This document shows positions 7,523-16,551 of a stretch of 64,000 bases of DNA, one piece after another (the stretch's first letter is position 1; every line of letters begins with the position of its first letter). Under the pieces are notes generated by a model. It was not told the origin of the DNA and searched no databases. It worked only from the letters and a program-made list of their open reading frames with translations. Both the position numbers and the translations under genes were made by a program. Source of the stretch: Alkalihalobacterium sp048323755 (GTDB taxonomy: Bacteria > Bacillota > Bacilli > Bacillales > Bacillaceae_F). The stretch covers positions 27,815 to 91,814 of the forward strand of contig NZ_JBLWFS010000016.1 of the NCBI RefSeq assembly GCF_048323755.1. The letters run 5' to 3'.

Positions 7523-7535
7523 GGTACCTGGTACC
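7523..7535. repeat. Short palindrome GGTACCTGGTACC
   Basis: This 13-bp palindrome directly after the hydrolase gene matches in style the GGTGCCTGGCACC palindrome at 48772-48784 and the larger palindromes at 48699 and 61066. It may belong to the same family of small palindromic intergenic repeats. Confidence 0.45.
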
Positions 7536-7646
7536 TAGAAATGGTAGTAGTAGTATCTTATAAAAGTGCTTCCTATCCTGTATATGTTCAATGTTTTCTA
7601 AGGAAAATATCTACAGAATATTCATCGAAAGGTAGGGGAGCATGAA

Positions 7647-9608
7647 ATGAAAAAACGGACTATATTCATACTTATTGTCTTTCTTGTAGCACTTGTTGTT
7701 GGCGCGATCAATATTATCGAGCCCGAATACGCCTACATTCCTCGAAAAGGTGAAATATTAAATGATGCACGGTCTAATGTCGGCCACGGAACAAGTTATG
7801 ACGTCTGGGGAGTAACTGTTACACCCGAAGATGCAGCCAAACTCCTACAAACAGAGGATGGAATGGAAATGCTCTCTCCTTCCAATGGAGCAGTAGAAGT
7901 AGATGAAGACTTTGTAGAACTTGGTCGGGAAATCTTTTATAAAGAAACTTTTGATAATGAAATATATCTCACAGATATCTTAGGAATGTTAGATGGACCA
8001 ATCACAATCACTAATATTGCAAAAGCGATACTCAAACTACAGGGTGGACACACGGATAACCTCCGAGTCGAACTCGCTGAAAACGTAACAATCGGTGGTA
8101 AAAACTATGCAAAAGGCGAGAAAATTGATACAGGGTTAGATGTGCCAAAAAGTGCATTGTCTCCCCTTGGGATGCCGATTTCTTATCAAGACGGAAGGTT
8201 GAAGGCCGGGGTAAGTTGTGCAGCCTGTCACGCCACTGTGGATCGGGATACGGGAATGATCATTGAAGGCGCACCTAATCTAAACTTTAACGCAGGGATG
8301 ATGCTAGCATTAGCTTCAAACTCAGCTGCCTATTTTACAAACACAGAAGTAGATGCAGAAAAAATTAAAGCTTTTATCGAAGATCACGATCGGACAGTAG
8401 AAACGACAGACGGGAAACGTGAACCGCTACCAGATCCCGAAAAGCTTGAAAGAGCAGTCGATGAAATGCTTGTCCAGTGGCCTCCAGGTAATTTTGACTC
8501 GACCGTTGACCTAGTAAACAACCCAGCCCAGATTCCAGATTCATTTACATTAGGTGATCACCCATATGGCTGGAATGGATTTGCGGCAATAGGTCCATTT
8601 AAGGGTCTCAGCTCATTAAATAACAATGTTCACGCTCAAAACTCGGATTTATTAGCCCAAGCTGACCAAAGTAATGAATTATTCGATATTGATAAGGAAG
8701 TGTACATCGGAACGATCTTACAAAACGCAGCCAACGAAAATTATCGCTTCGATCCAAATTCCGGCATGAAACCATCAGAGTTCCTGAAAATGATTGATGA
8801 AGAGCCCGATGTTCCAGGGGTTAACGAAATGGTGAAGCCACCGACTTACCCGAAAATATCAATGTTTTCACCAAACGGAACGGTCATTAGTTCTCCAGGC
8901 TTTCATTTCGGTGAGCAAATTAACGCGATGTCCGCTTATCAAAACTCGCTAATACCGCCAAAATATGAAATCGATGAAGCGACTAAAGCACAAGGGCGTG
9001 AAGTGTTCCACCGAGCAGGATGTATTTCGTGTCATGCCGGGCCTGCATATACGAATCATCGAATCATCGATAATGATATAGTAAAAGCACAGCCTTCTAG
9101 AGCAAAAGCGTTCGAAGATGCAGACAAATTATTAGAAGATTCGTGGATCTATTCTTTTGATACACCGGTACCAATTCCAAGAGAAGCAAAGGCCATTCGT
9201 GTACCAACTGAGCATGTTGACGAAGAACAGAAAAAGCTAACACTTGCTCAAGATGAAAATAGCAGCGGCGGTTATAAGGTTAAAGGGTTAATTGGACTTA
9301 AATGGTCACCACCTTACTTGCATGATGGCGGGGTTGCTGTTGGTCCTAATGAAAAAACAGACCTCGGTATACCGGGAACCTTGCATAAAGCCATTAATCC
9401 GGACCCATATAACAGTTTAAAAGCGCTTGTTGACTCTCATTTACGTAAAAAAGTAGTAGCAGCAAACCGGAAATCAAAACCACTTCAAGAAGCAAACGTG
9501 GAAGGGATCGGTCATGAACATTGGGTCGATCAAACGAATGGTTTCACAAAAGAAGAACAAGATGCGTTAATTGAATTTATGCTTTCCCTAACTTCAAGTG
9601 AGGAGTAA
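7647..9608 (+). CDS. Membrane-anchored di-haem c-type cytochrome, RoxA/CcpA-like
   Basis: This 653-residue protein has an uncleaved-type N-terminal anchor (residues 4-22, IFILIVFLVALVVGAINII) and two haem c sites: CAACH at 191-195 and CISCH at 459-463. Two CxxCH motifs far apart in a protein of this size resemble the di-haem cytochrome c peroxidase superfamily including rubber oxygenase RoxA. The second haem domain contains LIGLKWSPPYLHDGG, typical of the peroxidase-like C-terminal domain. It acts outside the membrane; the redox partner and substrate are unknown. The start follows GGTAGGGGA. It is monocistronic with a strong terminator and no cytochrome maturation genes nearby. Confidence 0.8.
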   Translation: MKKRTIFILIVFLVALVVGAINIIEPEYAYIPRKGEILNDARSNVGHGTSYDVWGVTVTPEDAAKLLQTEDGMEMLSPSNGAVEVDEDFVELGREIFYKETFDNEIYLTDILGMLDGPITITNIAKAILKLQGGHTDNLRVELAENVTIGGKNYAKGEKIDTGLDVPKSALSPLGMPISYQDGRLKAGVSCAACHATVDRDTGMIIEGAPNLNFNAGMMLALASNSAAYFTNTEVDAEKIKAFIEDHDRTVETTDGKREPLPDPEKLERAVDEMLVQWPPGNFDSTVDLVNNPAQIPDSFTLGDHPYGWNGFAAIGPFKGLSSLNNNVHAQNSDLLAQADQSNELFDIDKEVYIGTILQNAANENYRFDPNSGMKPSEFLKMIDEEPDVPGVNEMVKPPTYPKISMFSPNGTVISSPGFHFGEQINAMSAYQNSLIPPKYEIDEATKAQGREVFHRAGCISCHAGPAYTNHRIIDNDIVKAQPSRAKAFEDADKLLEDSWIYSFDTPVPIPREAKAIRVPTEHVDEEQKKLTLAQDENSSGGYKVKGLIGLKWSPPYLHDGGVAVGPNEKTDLGIPGTLHKAINPDPYNSLKALVDSHLRKKVVAANRKSKPLQEANVEGIGHEHWVDQTNGFTKEEQDALIEFMLSLTSSEE

Positions 9609-9620
9609 GTGCGAAGATTG

Positions 9621-9666
9621 AAAAACCTAAGAGAAACAAGGTGGGACCCTATTCTCTTAGGTTTTT
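9621..9666 (+). terminator. Intrinsic terminator
   Basis: AAAAACCTAAGAGAA (9621-9635) pairs perfectly with TTCTCTTAGGTTTTT (9652-9666), the right arm supplying the U-run. It ends the cytochrome gene. Confidence 0.9.
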
Positions 9667-9707
9667 ATTCATTAGACAGGTATTTAATTCAGATATAAAG
9701 AAAATGT

Positions 9708-9746
9708 GCAGCCCCCCTCATTCTTCTAACCAAAGTGGGGGGCTGC
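9708..9746 (-). terminator. GC-rich hairpin downstream of the OFA transporter gene
   Basis: GCAGCCCCCCT (9708-9718) pairs with AGTGGGGGGCTGC (9734-9746). It lies 17 bp after the stop of the minus-strand transporter gene and is probably its terminator, though no strong U-run follows. Confidence 0.65.
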
Positions 9747-9762
9747 CTTACATACATGCTTC

Positions 9763-10968
9763 CTATGCAGCTTCCTTACCAATGAACTTTTTAGACCCAA
9801 TAGGTTGAGGTACTTTAACGAGCTTGGCCATGAACATGGCGATGACACAGATAAAGCCCGCGATGAGAAAGGCCTGTGAAAAGGGTAGAGCTTTTACAAT
9901 AAATGGTCCTGCAAAAGCAGATAGACCGTATGCTTGATACATAAACCCGTAATTGCTGCCGATATTTTTCGTTCCATAAAAATCTGCCGTAACAGAAGGG
10001 AAAAGAGCTAAAAAACCACCGAAACAAAACCCTATCAGTGAAACGGAAATTAAAAATGACCAATACATCATTTCACCGAAACTCATGTAAAACATGATAA
10101 CCGCAGTTAACCCGTAGATTAGCATGAGCGTATTTGTTCGGCCGAGACGATCCGAGAGATTACCTAATATAATTCGTCCTGCTGCATTAAAGAGTGCAAT
10201 TACCATTACAGCGTTAGCTGCTTTTTCAAGGTCAAGCTTCGCCACCTCGATCCCGATATCAACTGCAAAACTAATGACCATTAACCCAGCCATACTCCCG
10301 AATAAAAACATAACCCATAATAAATAAAATTGATAGGTGGACAACATTTCCTTTGGTGAAAAATGAGTATTTGAGTCCAACATGACTGAATTTTCTTTTG
10401 TTGTTGCTTGCTCCAGCACCGGTGGATTTTTTAACAACTGGGCACCCATAACAACAAAAAATAGATAAATCATTCCTAAATATAAAAAGGAGGATGATAC
10501 ACCAGCAGCACCGATTAAATATCCGATAACCGGCTTATAAATTAACCCACCTAAACCAAATCCAGCGACAGCGACACCACTGATAAATCCACGTTTTTCA
10601 GGAAACCATTTTACGCAGGCCGATAACGGGCAAACGTACGTCATTCCAATTCCAATCCCGCCAATCACACCATAGAATAAATAAAGTTGCATGAGCGTTG
10701 ACGCTTGACTGGACAAAATTAATCCAACACCGAGAAGTAATCCCCCAATTGTGGCCACCCATCTTGGGCCAATTTTATCTTGAAGCCTTCCAGCGAAAAT
10801 TGTAGTTAATGCGAACGTCGCAATCGTGATGGAAAACGTAACTACAACGTCTTCTCGAGCCCAGCCAAATTTATCAATTAGTGGCTGATTAAATAAACTC
10901 CACGCGTATACTGCTCCTAAGTTAATTTGAATAATAACAGCACCGAGGACGACTAACCATCTATTCAT
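9763..10968 (-). CDS. OFA-family MFS transporter
   Basis: This 401-residue protein has twelve predicted membrane segments. The start MNRWLVVLGAVIIQINLGAV with YAWSLFNQPL is typical of the oxalate:formate antiporter (OFA) group of the major facilitator superfamily, as is the loop RLQDKIGPRW between helices 2 and 3 and its counterpart GNLSDRLGRTN in the second half. Family members exchange small carboxylates such as oxalate, formate, lactate or pyruvate; the substrate here cannot be told. Start ATG after AAGGAGG. The 270-nt leader contains a terminator hairpin, so expression may be controlled by attenuation. Confidence 0.85.
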   Translation of the reverse strand: MNRWLVVLGAVIIQINLGAVYAWSLFNQPLIDKFGWAREDVVVTFSITIATFALTTIFAGRLQDKIGPRWVATIGGLLLGVGLILSSQASTLMQLYLFYGVIGGIGIGMTYVCPLSACVKWFPEKRGFISGVAVAGFGLGGLIYKPVIGYLIGAAGVSSSFLYLGMIYLFFVVMGAQLLKNPPVLEQATTKENSVMLDSNTHFSPKEMLSTYQFYLLWVMFLFGSMAGLMVISFAVDIGIEVAKLDLEKAANAVMVIALFNAAGRIILGNLSDRLGRTNTLMLIYGLTAVIMFYMSFGEMMYWSFLISVSLIGFCFGGFLALFPSVTADFYGTKNIGSNYGFMYQAYGLSAFAGPFIVKALPFSQAFLIAGFICVIAMFMAKLVKVPQPIGSKKFIGKEAA

Positions 10969-11240
10969 AAGTAAAACCTCCTTAATATGTACATAAGCCT
11001 ATAAAAATTTTTCATTTACACAAAAAAGAGACCAATGATGATCAATTCATAATCAACATTGGCCCCTTTAGTACTCACACCTTGGTATTTACAAAAAGTT
11101 TCCGTATACATAATATTTAATGTTATTTAATTCATATCAATAAGCAGCAATAAAACAAAAGATAATTTTAGATGATTTCTCTTACCCTTGCAAAAAATAA
11201 AGGCAACAGCTCTCATGAAATTTTATTTTCTTGGTGTCAC
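10969..11240 (-). promoter_or_regulatory. Long 5' leader with internal terminator (possible riboswitch or attenuator)
   Basis: Transcription from the promoter at 11247-11275 gives a leader of about 270 nt before the transporter start. Near its 3' end, at about 11024-11062, the transcript contains GGGGCCAATG pairing with CATTGGTCTC, followed by TTTTTT: an intrinsic terminator inside the leader. Upstream, ACACC near the 5' end can pair with GGTGT just before the terminator. No T-box sequence (AGGGTGGNACCGCG) or known riboswitch core was recognised. Confidence 0.5.
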
Positions 11241-11246
11241 TTTAAT

Positions 11247-11275
11247 TATTATGGCATAGTTTTTTTCGAAGTCAA
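11247..11275 (-). promoter_or_regulatory. Sigma-A-type promoter for the OFA transporter
   Basis: On the minus strand TTGACT (11275-11270) and ATAATA (11252-11247) are separated by exactly 17 bp. It lies about 280 bp upstream of the transporter start and 12 bp after the terminator of the upstream gene. Confidence 0.55.
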
Positions 11276-11287
11276 CCAAAAAATAAA

Positions 11288-11323
11288 ATGAAGACGATTA
11301 CATTTGAATGTAATCGTCTTCAT
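11288..11323 (-). terminator. Intrinsic terminator
   Basis: ATGAAGACGATTACATT is followed by its exact reverse complement at 11307-11323, with a 2-nt centre, and a T-rich tract on the minus strand. It ends the gene at 11348-12235. Confidence 0.85.
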
Positions 11324-11347
11324 TACCAGTTAATCAAGTATAGGTTC

Positions 11348-12235
11348 TTAGACCAACATTTTCTCTTTTTTGTCACGATCTAATGCAACAGATCCATTAT
11401 TCTCATATAACTTTTGATGTATGAACTTTCCAATAGCCATACTAGCAATCTTTGTAACGAGTGAAGCTGTATAAAAAGCCGGATAAGAATATATTTTTAT
11501 AACTTTTGCTTTAATTAACAAAGTTTCTAGCAAGATGAAAGAAACGACCGTTACCGCAGCCCTTCTTTTTATATTCTTCAATACAGCAATAACAAAAAGG
11601 ACCGAGCTAAGTCCACTGTATAAAGAAGACAACGTAACGTGACTTCGATATCGATTTTTATAGAGAGGAACATTGAAAAAACAAGTACGAAATAGTGAAA
11701 CATGTAAGAAGTTCATCGTCGAGTAACAGACAAATACAGAAAAGAAGATTGTTAACACTTCAAATAGTCTGTTCTTTTTTTCTATAATTTGAATTGTCCA
11801 GTATCTTGCGATTACATAAAAAAATTGTAATCCAACCGTTGTAAATGGAGTAACCCACCAATTGAGTTTAAATATTTTTTGTTTAATAAAAACCTTCTCA
11901 ATACCAACAGACAGTAGTAATGCAAAAAAAGTAGACCATCTTGCTTTTAAATTAAGCATATTTATAAACAGGCTAGTCGTTGGGACGACAAATAGTTGTG
12001 AAACAGTTGAGCCAAATACATTATCAAAGTATTGCTTTTTTAGAATTTTGGGATCATACTCATAGGCTTTGCCAATCACAAGAACAAAAAATTCAAAAAA
12101 GTAATTGAGTCCGGTAAATGTAACATAAAGAGGCCAGAAGTACCTCTTGTTTCCCTTTTTGGTTTTCCGAAAGGTATAGATTAATAAAAGTATCGAAAAG
12201 AAATTTAAACTTAAATATAAGAGTCTATTTTTCAT
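11348..12235 (-). CDS. Multi-pass membrane protein of unknown function
   Basis: This 295-residue protein has about seven to eight hydrophobic segments separated by short basic loops (KKGNKRYF, EKKNRLFE, KNIKRRAA). It is rich in Phe, Tyr and Leu, with no signal peptide or catalytic motif recognised. The opening MKNRLLYLSLNFFSILLLIY is a classical first membrane helix. It resembles small uncharacterised membrane proteins found in Bacillus genomes, some of the CBO0543 type, but I cannot assign it. Start ATG after AGGTGG. It is monocistronic with its own terminator. Confidence 0.7.
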   Translation of the reverse strand: MKNRLLYLSLNFFSILLLIYTFRKTKKGNKRYFWPLYVTFTGLNYFFEFFVLVIGKAYEYDPKILKKQYFDNVFGSTVSQLFVVPTTSLFINMLNLKARWSTFFALLLSVGIEKVFIKQKIFKLNWWVTPFTTVGLQFFYVIARYWTIQIIEKKNRLFEVLTIFFSVFVCYSTMNFLHVSLFRTCFFNVPLYKNRYRSHVTLSSLYSGLSSVLFVIAVLKNIKRRAAVTVVSFILLETLLIKAKVIKIYSYPAFYTASLVTKIASMAIGKFIHQKLYENNGSVALDRDKKEKMLV

Positions 12236-12456
12236 AAATTTAAGCCACCTAACCGCACCTTTTCGTAAATTATAGATACATTTAGAGTAAATAAGGATCT
12301 TTTTTATTCACTGCAAGCTCTAAATTGGGACTATTACTCATTAGAATAACCAAAGAGTCACATTCTCATGAGTTCGTTCGGAAATGAAAAGAGCAGAGAA
12401 GAACTGATCCGAAAATCGAAATAACGACGGTTAGGCTTGTTATTTATATCTTTTCG

Positions 12457-13176
12457 TCAACTTTTTGCCTTTATGGGTAAGAGAGTAACGATAACAATAA
12501 TTGCAGCTAGCACGTAAGTAAGATTAGCTAACGATGGGTAAGCAGATTGATTTTGAACACCGATTCCAACAATTGCCCATACGAAAACGAGTGGAAAAAG
12601 GCGATCATTTTGATGGATCCTAAAATAGACAGCTAACAATGTCGCTACAACAAGCATGATAATGGTCCATGTCACTTGTGATAAACCAAATCCACCCCAA
12701 GTGTATTCCACTAAAACATAGCTAACATTAGCTATGGTTGCGACACTGATCCAGCCGAGATAAATGGAAAAAGGAGCTTGGTCGATTTTCGCTGGATCGG
12801 TAGCCTTGACCTTTTGGTAAAGAAAAATGAGTGTAAGAAGCAAGCTAACCATGACTGGGACGGTCCATAAAAATAATTGATAATGCCAAAGAAAGATCCA
12901 TGCCGTATTCAATAGGCAACTTAAGATAAATAGGGAACTTGTTTCTGTATATAACGGAAGATTTCTGCGATTTTTAGGAATTCCCCTGACAAGCCACACA
13001 CCGAGAAGCAAATAAATTAGACCCCAAATAGAAAAAACATAACCTGCTGGAGTAAATAAAACCTCGAGTCTAGCAGAAATTTCTCCTGTTGTTTTCCCGC
13101 CAATCGGAATAATGTTCGCAAGCGCGTTCACTCCGACCATAAGTAAATAGGCAAGCCAATTAAAAATAAGCACCAT
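12457..13176 (-). CDS. TspO/MBR-related membrane protein
   Basis: This 239-residue protein has about seven hydrophobic segments. Motifs typical of TspO/MBR (tryptophan-rich sensory) proteins are visible: FTPAGYVFSIWGLIYLLL, LNTAWIFLWHY and YLGWISVATIANVSYVL. Classical TspO is about 160 residues with five helices; this longer form is a known variant in Bacillus with extra C-terminal helices. TspO proteins bind tetrapyrroles or cholesterol-like ligands and act in stress responses; the role here is unknown. Start ATG after AGAGGAGG. It is monocistronic. Confidence 0.8.
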   Translation of the reverse strand: MVLIFNWLAYLLMVGVNALANIIPIGGKTTGEISARLEVLFTPAGYVFSIWGLIYLLLGVWLVRGIPKNRRNLPLYTETSSLFILSCLLNTAWIFLWHYQLFLWTVPVMVSLLLTLIFLYQKVKATDPAKIDQAPFSIYLGWISVATIANVSYVLVEYTWGGFGLSQVTWTIIMLVVATLLAVYFRIHQNDRLFPLVFVWAIVGIGVQNQSAYPSLANLTYVLAAIIVIVTLLPIKAKS

Positions 13177-13341
13177 TTCAATACCTCCTCTGCAAATTCT
13201 TTCTAACCATGGTGATAAACCTAATTATAAATATTATGAAAAAGACGCACCAATCATGTATGGTACGTCCAACTGTAAACTTTTCAATAAAATTAGCTTC
13301 CACACCGCGCTAAGTCGATTGATAAAGTGAAACCGGATAAC

Positions 13342-14760
13342 TTATCCTTCCATGTTGGCAAGGTTGTAAATGGCTCTCGCATAAATGGCCGTAGCTTTTA
13401 AGAGGTCATCGACTTCAATATACTCATCTTTTTGATGAGCTGTCATTTCTTTTCCAGGAAAGACAGCTCCGTATGCAACGCAATTCGGAAGCAAGCTAGC
13501 ATATGTATTACCGCCACTTGAAAGCAAGGTTGGTTCATTGCCTGTTTCTTCTTCATAAGCCAATTGGAGGGAGCGGATCATCGGTGTATCTTTGTCGACG
13601 TGATGAGGATTTTTATTACGAATCTCATCTACCGTGAACTCAGTAGCTTTTAAGGCACTTTGAATTGTACTTTCAATTGTTTCAAATTGAGCTGTTACCG
13701 GGTATCTAATATTCAATTGTACGTATCCTTCCGTTCCTTCGTATTGAAAGATGGCTGGATTAACTGTTAAAGGTCCTGTAATTTCATCCGAATGATTGAT
13801 ACCTAGTTTTTCGCCGTAGTGATCTTCATAAAGGGCCGTATCAATAAATGAGAGATATTCTTTTCCACTTGCATCTAGTCCTAACGTATTTAGAAAGTGC
13901 GCTAAGTGAACTGCTGCGTTTTTACCTTTAAATGGCTCCATGCTGTGAGCAGACAGCCCTTTTAGGTTCAAGGTTATTTCTTCGCCATTAATTGAACTTT
14001 CCCCTTGCAAATCATTGCTTTCTAAAAAGGAAGTAAACTTCGCCGACATGGTTGAAACATCTCCATGAACAATCGCTGTTGCCGTTTCAGGAACCATATT
14101 CGCTCTAGATCCAGATGCAAAAGAAAGGAGTGTAAAAGGACTTTGTGACTTGTCATCCGAAGCATTTACATTAGTCATACCACATTTCACATGAATTTGT
14201 CCTTTTTCTGCATTAATGATTGGGAAAGTAGCATCAGGTGCAAACCCGGCAACTGGAGGTTGTTCTACTTCACGATACGTCTTCAAACAACTCATTCCAC
14301 TTTCTTCATCTGTCCCGAATATAATTCGAACGTTACGCTTTAGTGGTAATTGCAGTTCGTTTATAAGCTTTACCGCGTAGAACGCTGCCATCGTTGGTCC
14401 TTTGTCGTCAATGGCTCCTCGCGCATACAGTTTTCCTTCACGGATCGTCGGTTCAAACGGAGGAGAGGTCCATTCTCCCGTTGCGGGGACAACATCGATG
14501 TGACAAAGCACCGCTACATGATCATCATTTGTTGTACCTTTTAATTCACCATATCCATAAAACCCTTCATGATTTTTTATAACCATCCCTTGTTGAGAAG
14601 ATAGATGTAACATATAGTCAAGAGCCTCAGCTACATTCTTACCCATCGGATATTCTGACGAAGCCGTTTCTGGATCTTTCGTACTTTCAATTTTGAGCAA
14701 GTTCGTTAAATCTAATAGTAAATCTTCTTTTCGTTTCAGTACTTCTTCATACCAATTCAT
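13342..14760 (-). CDS. pepV: Dipeptidase PepV (M20 metallopeptidase)
   Basis: From the ATG at 14760 (AAAAAGGAG ribosome site) the product is 472 residues, the usual PepV length. The frame stays open upstream to 14916 but those residues are unconserved and lack a ribosome site. Metal-binding M20 motifs are present: VAVLCHIDVVPATGEW, the bridging RGAIDDKGP, and GTDEESGM with the catalytic Glu pair. GNTYASLL and TAHQKDE near the C-terminus match PepV. It is a cytosolic zinc dipeptidase that splits dipeptides and unprotected amino-terminal residues. Monocistronic. Confidence 0.92.
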   Translation of the reverse strand: MNWYEEVLKRKEDLLLDLTNLLKIESTKDPETASSEYPMGKNVAEALDYMLHLSSQQGMVIKNHEGFYGYGELKGTTNDDHVAVLCHIDVVPATGEWTSPPFEPTIREGKLYARGAIDDKGPTMAAFYAVKLINELQLPLKRNVRIIFGTDEESGMSCLKTYREVEQPPVAGFAPDATFPIINAEKGQIHVKCGMTNVNASDDKSQSPFTLLSFASGSRANMVPETATAIVHGDVSTMSAKFTSFLESNDLQGESSINGEEITLNLKGLSAHSMEPFKGKNAAVHLAHFLNTLGLDASGKEYLSFIDTALYEDHYGEKLGINHSDEITGPLTVNPAIFQYEGTEGYVQLNIRYPVTAQFETIESTIQSALKATEFTVDEIRNKNPHHVDKDTPMIRSLQLAYEEETGNEPTLLSSGGNTYASLLPNCVAYGAVFPGKEMTAHQKDEYIEVDDLLKATAIYARAIYNLANMEG

Positions 14761-14945
14761 TGGCGAACAACTCCTTTTTATGTATTTTGAAGAAAAGAGA
14801 AGAAACATTAGAAATTTCTTAGTAACACGAAATATAAACTTCATCCCTATTATACAGATCTTTTTTATATCGTAGGAAGGTTTTGTAGAAAACTTTGCGA
14901 ATACAATGTTTATCACTTTCTATTTATAAGGAATAATGAATGTAG

Positions 14946-15046
14946 GGCTGATTTATATTCAAAAGCTTCACGCTAAAGCGTGAAGAACCAAGCTTTCGCT
15001 TGGTTACGGTCCAATAGCTAAAAGCAACATTCTTTTAGAAAGAGCC
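14946..15046 (+). mobile_element. Dispersed structured repeat, copy 2 (5' half deleted)
   Basis: This 101-bp copy starts GGCTGATTTATATTCAA, which in the full copy at 56513 is the right arm of stem 2, and keeps stem 3 (CTTCACGCTAAAGCGTGAAG), stem 4 (AACCAAGC/GCTTGGTT) and the 3' end AGAAAGAGCC. The full copy has GGCTG both at its 5' end and at this internal point, so a deletion between the two GGCTG repeats explains the structure. ATGTAG lies directly on both sides (14940-14945 and 15047-15052), as expected for a retained target duplication. Confidence 0.85.
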
Positions 15047-15070
15047 ATGTAGAAAGAAGGAGGTTTGACC

Positions 15071-15586
15071 ATGAAACCTAAATTTGTAAAAGAATCGAGA
15101 GTGATTAAAACACATTTAGTATTACCGAATGAGACGAATAATCACAATACATTATTCGGTGGTATTTTAATGAGGAATGTAGATGAGGTAGCTTCGATCA
15201 GTGCGAGGCTTCATAGTCGGACTGATGTAGTAACAGCATCGACCGATTCGGTAGATTTTTTAAATCCTATTTATCAAAGTGATGCGGTATCTTTAGAGTC
15301 ATTTGTAACTTGGACTGGGAAGACGTCGATGGAGATCTTCGTAAAAATTATTGCAGAAGATTTTAATTCTGGAGATAGAAGAATGGCTGCTACTGCTTTT
15401 CTAACGTTTGTTAGTCTAGGAGAAGACGGACGACCCATTCCTGTTCCAGGAGTAACCCCAGAAACAGAAGAAGAAATGAAATTAAATAAGACGGGCCATG
15501 AACGAGCAAAAATCCGGATTGAACGAAGAAAACAAAGTAAAGAAATGGCAGAATTTATAACGACCACGAAGCCGTGGGAAAAGTGA
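15071..15586 (+). CDS. Acyl-CoA thioesterase, YkhA-type hotdog fold
   Basis: The ATG at 15071 follows AAGGAGG at ideal spacing and gives 171 residues. The sequence carries the hotdog motif of the YkhA/YciA-type acyl-CoA hydrolases: NHNTLFGGILMRNVDEVASI (Asn and Asp being catalytic positions), followed by VTASTDSVDFLNPI. These cytosolic enzymes hydrolyse fatty acyl-CoA to free acid and CoA. A basic, Lys/Arg-rich C-terminal tail (RIERRKQSKE) is typical of the group. Copy 2 of the structured repeat lies 24 bp upstream and could affect its expression. Confidence 0.88.
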   Translation: MKPKFVKESRVIKTHLVLPNETNNHNTLFGGILMRNVDEVASISARLHSRTDVVTASTDSVDFLNPIYQSDAVSLESFVTWTGKTSMEIFVKIIAEDFNSGDRRMAATAFLTFVSLGEDGRPIPVPGVTPETEEEMKLNKTGHERAKIRIERRKQSKEMAEFITTTKPWEK

Positions 15587-15717
15587 GATTGGGTAAAGTG
15601 AAATTTGACGCCATTGTAATGCCTCTTTACTTTTTATAAATGGTATTTATGTTATAATTTGGGATGAACATTCTATTAAAATTGTAAAAAAATTCACAGA
15701 TATAAGAGGCGATAATC

Positions 15718-16440
15718 ATGGCAAAAGTAATCTTATTCGACTTAGATGGAACACTTCTTCCAATGGATACGGAATCTTTTATTCAGACATACATTAAGGA
15801 ACTCGCTCCACGAGTTGCACATATTGTGGAGCCGCAACGCTTTGTACCATCCCTATGGGCAGGAACCGAAGCGATGATAAAAAACTTAGATCCAATGAAA
15901 ACGAATGAACAAGTGTTTGAAGAAACATTTCTCAATGCTGTAAACGTAAAAAAAGAAGACATTTGGCCTACATTAGACCACTTTTATGAGAGTGTTTTCC
16001 CGACTTTCTCTCATTTAACAAAGCCCACGCTAACAGCAAAAAAAGTAGTAGAAGAGGTTTTTTCACAAGGATACCGAGTGGGAATTGCTACAAACCCAGT
16101 TTTCCCAAAAGTAGCGATTCATCATCGTTTAAACTGGGCAGGCGTTGCGGATATGCCATTTGAAATGGTGACGGTGTACGAGGAGAGTACATTTACAAAA
16201 CCACATACCCATTATTACGAGTCGATTTGTAATCGCCTAGAAGTAACCCCAGAAGAATGCATTATGATCGGTAACGATATTCAAGAAGATATGGTCGTTA
16301 GCGAACTGGGGATGAAAACGTTCCTCGTCGAAGGACATGTTATCGACCGTGGGGCACCGAAATATACTTTTGATGAGCGTGGGACGTTAGAAGATTTATA
16401 TGAGAGAATAGTCAAACGTCAAGGGATATTTGCAAAGTAA
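15718..16440 (+). CDS. HAD-family hydrolase
   Basis: This 240-residue protein has HAD motif I FDLDGTLLPMD at residues 6-16 (both catalytic Asp), motif II GIATNP (about residue 120), motif III Lys in STFTKPHTHYY and motif IV MIGNDIQEDM. A helical cap insert follows motif I (C1 type). The group includes phosphoglycolate-phosphatase-like enzymes; the substrate is unknown. Start ATG after AAGAGGCGA. It is monocistronic between the thioesterase and the antitoxin-like remnant. Confidence 0.88.
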   Translation: MAKVILFDLDGTLLPMDTESFIQTYIKELAPRVAHIVEPQRFVPSLWAGTEAMIKNLDPMKTNEQVFEETFLNAVNVKKEDIWPTLDHFYESVFPTFSHLTKPTLTAKKVVEEVFSQGYRVGIATNPVFPKVAIHHRLNWAGVADMPFEMVTVYEESTFTKPHTHYYESICNRLEVTPEECIMIGNDIQEDMVVSELGMKTFLVEGHVIDRGAPKYTFDERGTLEDLYERIVKRQGIFAK

Positions 16441-16551
16441 TAACACCACATTGTAAGCGTCATTGAAAGAAAAAGTAAAACATAATGTTATTATGTAAAC
16501 TTACTTCTCTTATAAACGATGTCTTTCCTAGATTGGACTGGGGGGTTACTT

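Noticed and set aside
10969..11240. T-box riboswitch in the OFA leader
   Set aside because: No AGGGTGGNACCGCG antiterminator bulge is present; only an unclassified terminator-containing leader remains.
14761..14916. N-terminal extension of PepV by 52 codons
   Set aside because: The internal ATG at 14760 has a strong ribosome site and matches normal PepV length; the extension is not family-like.
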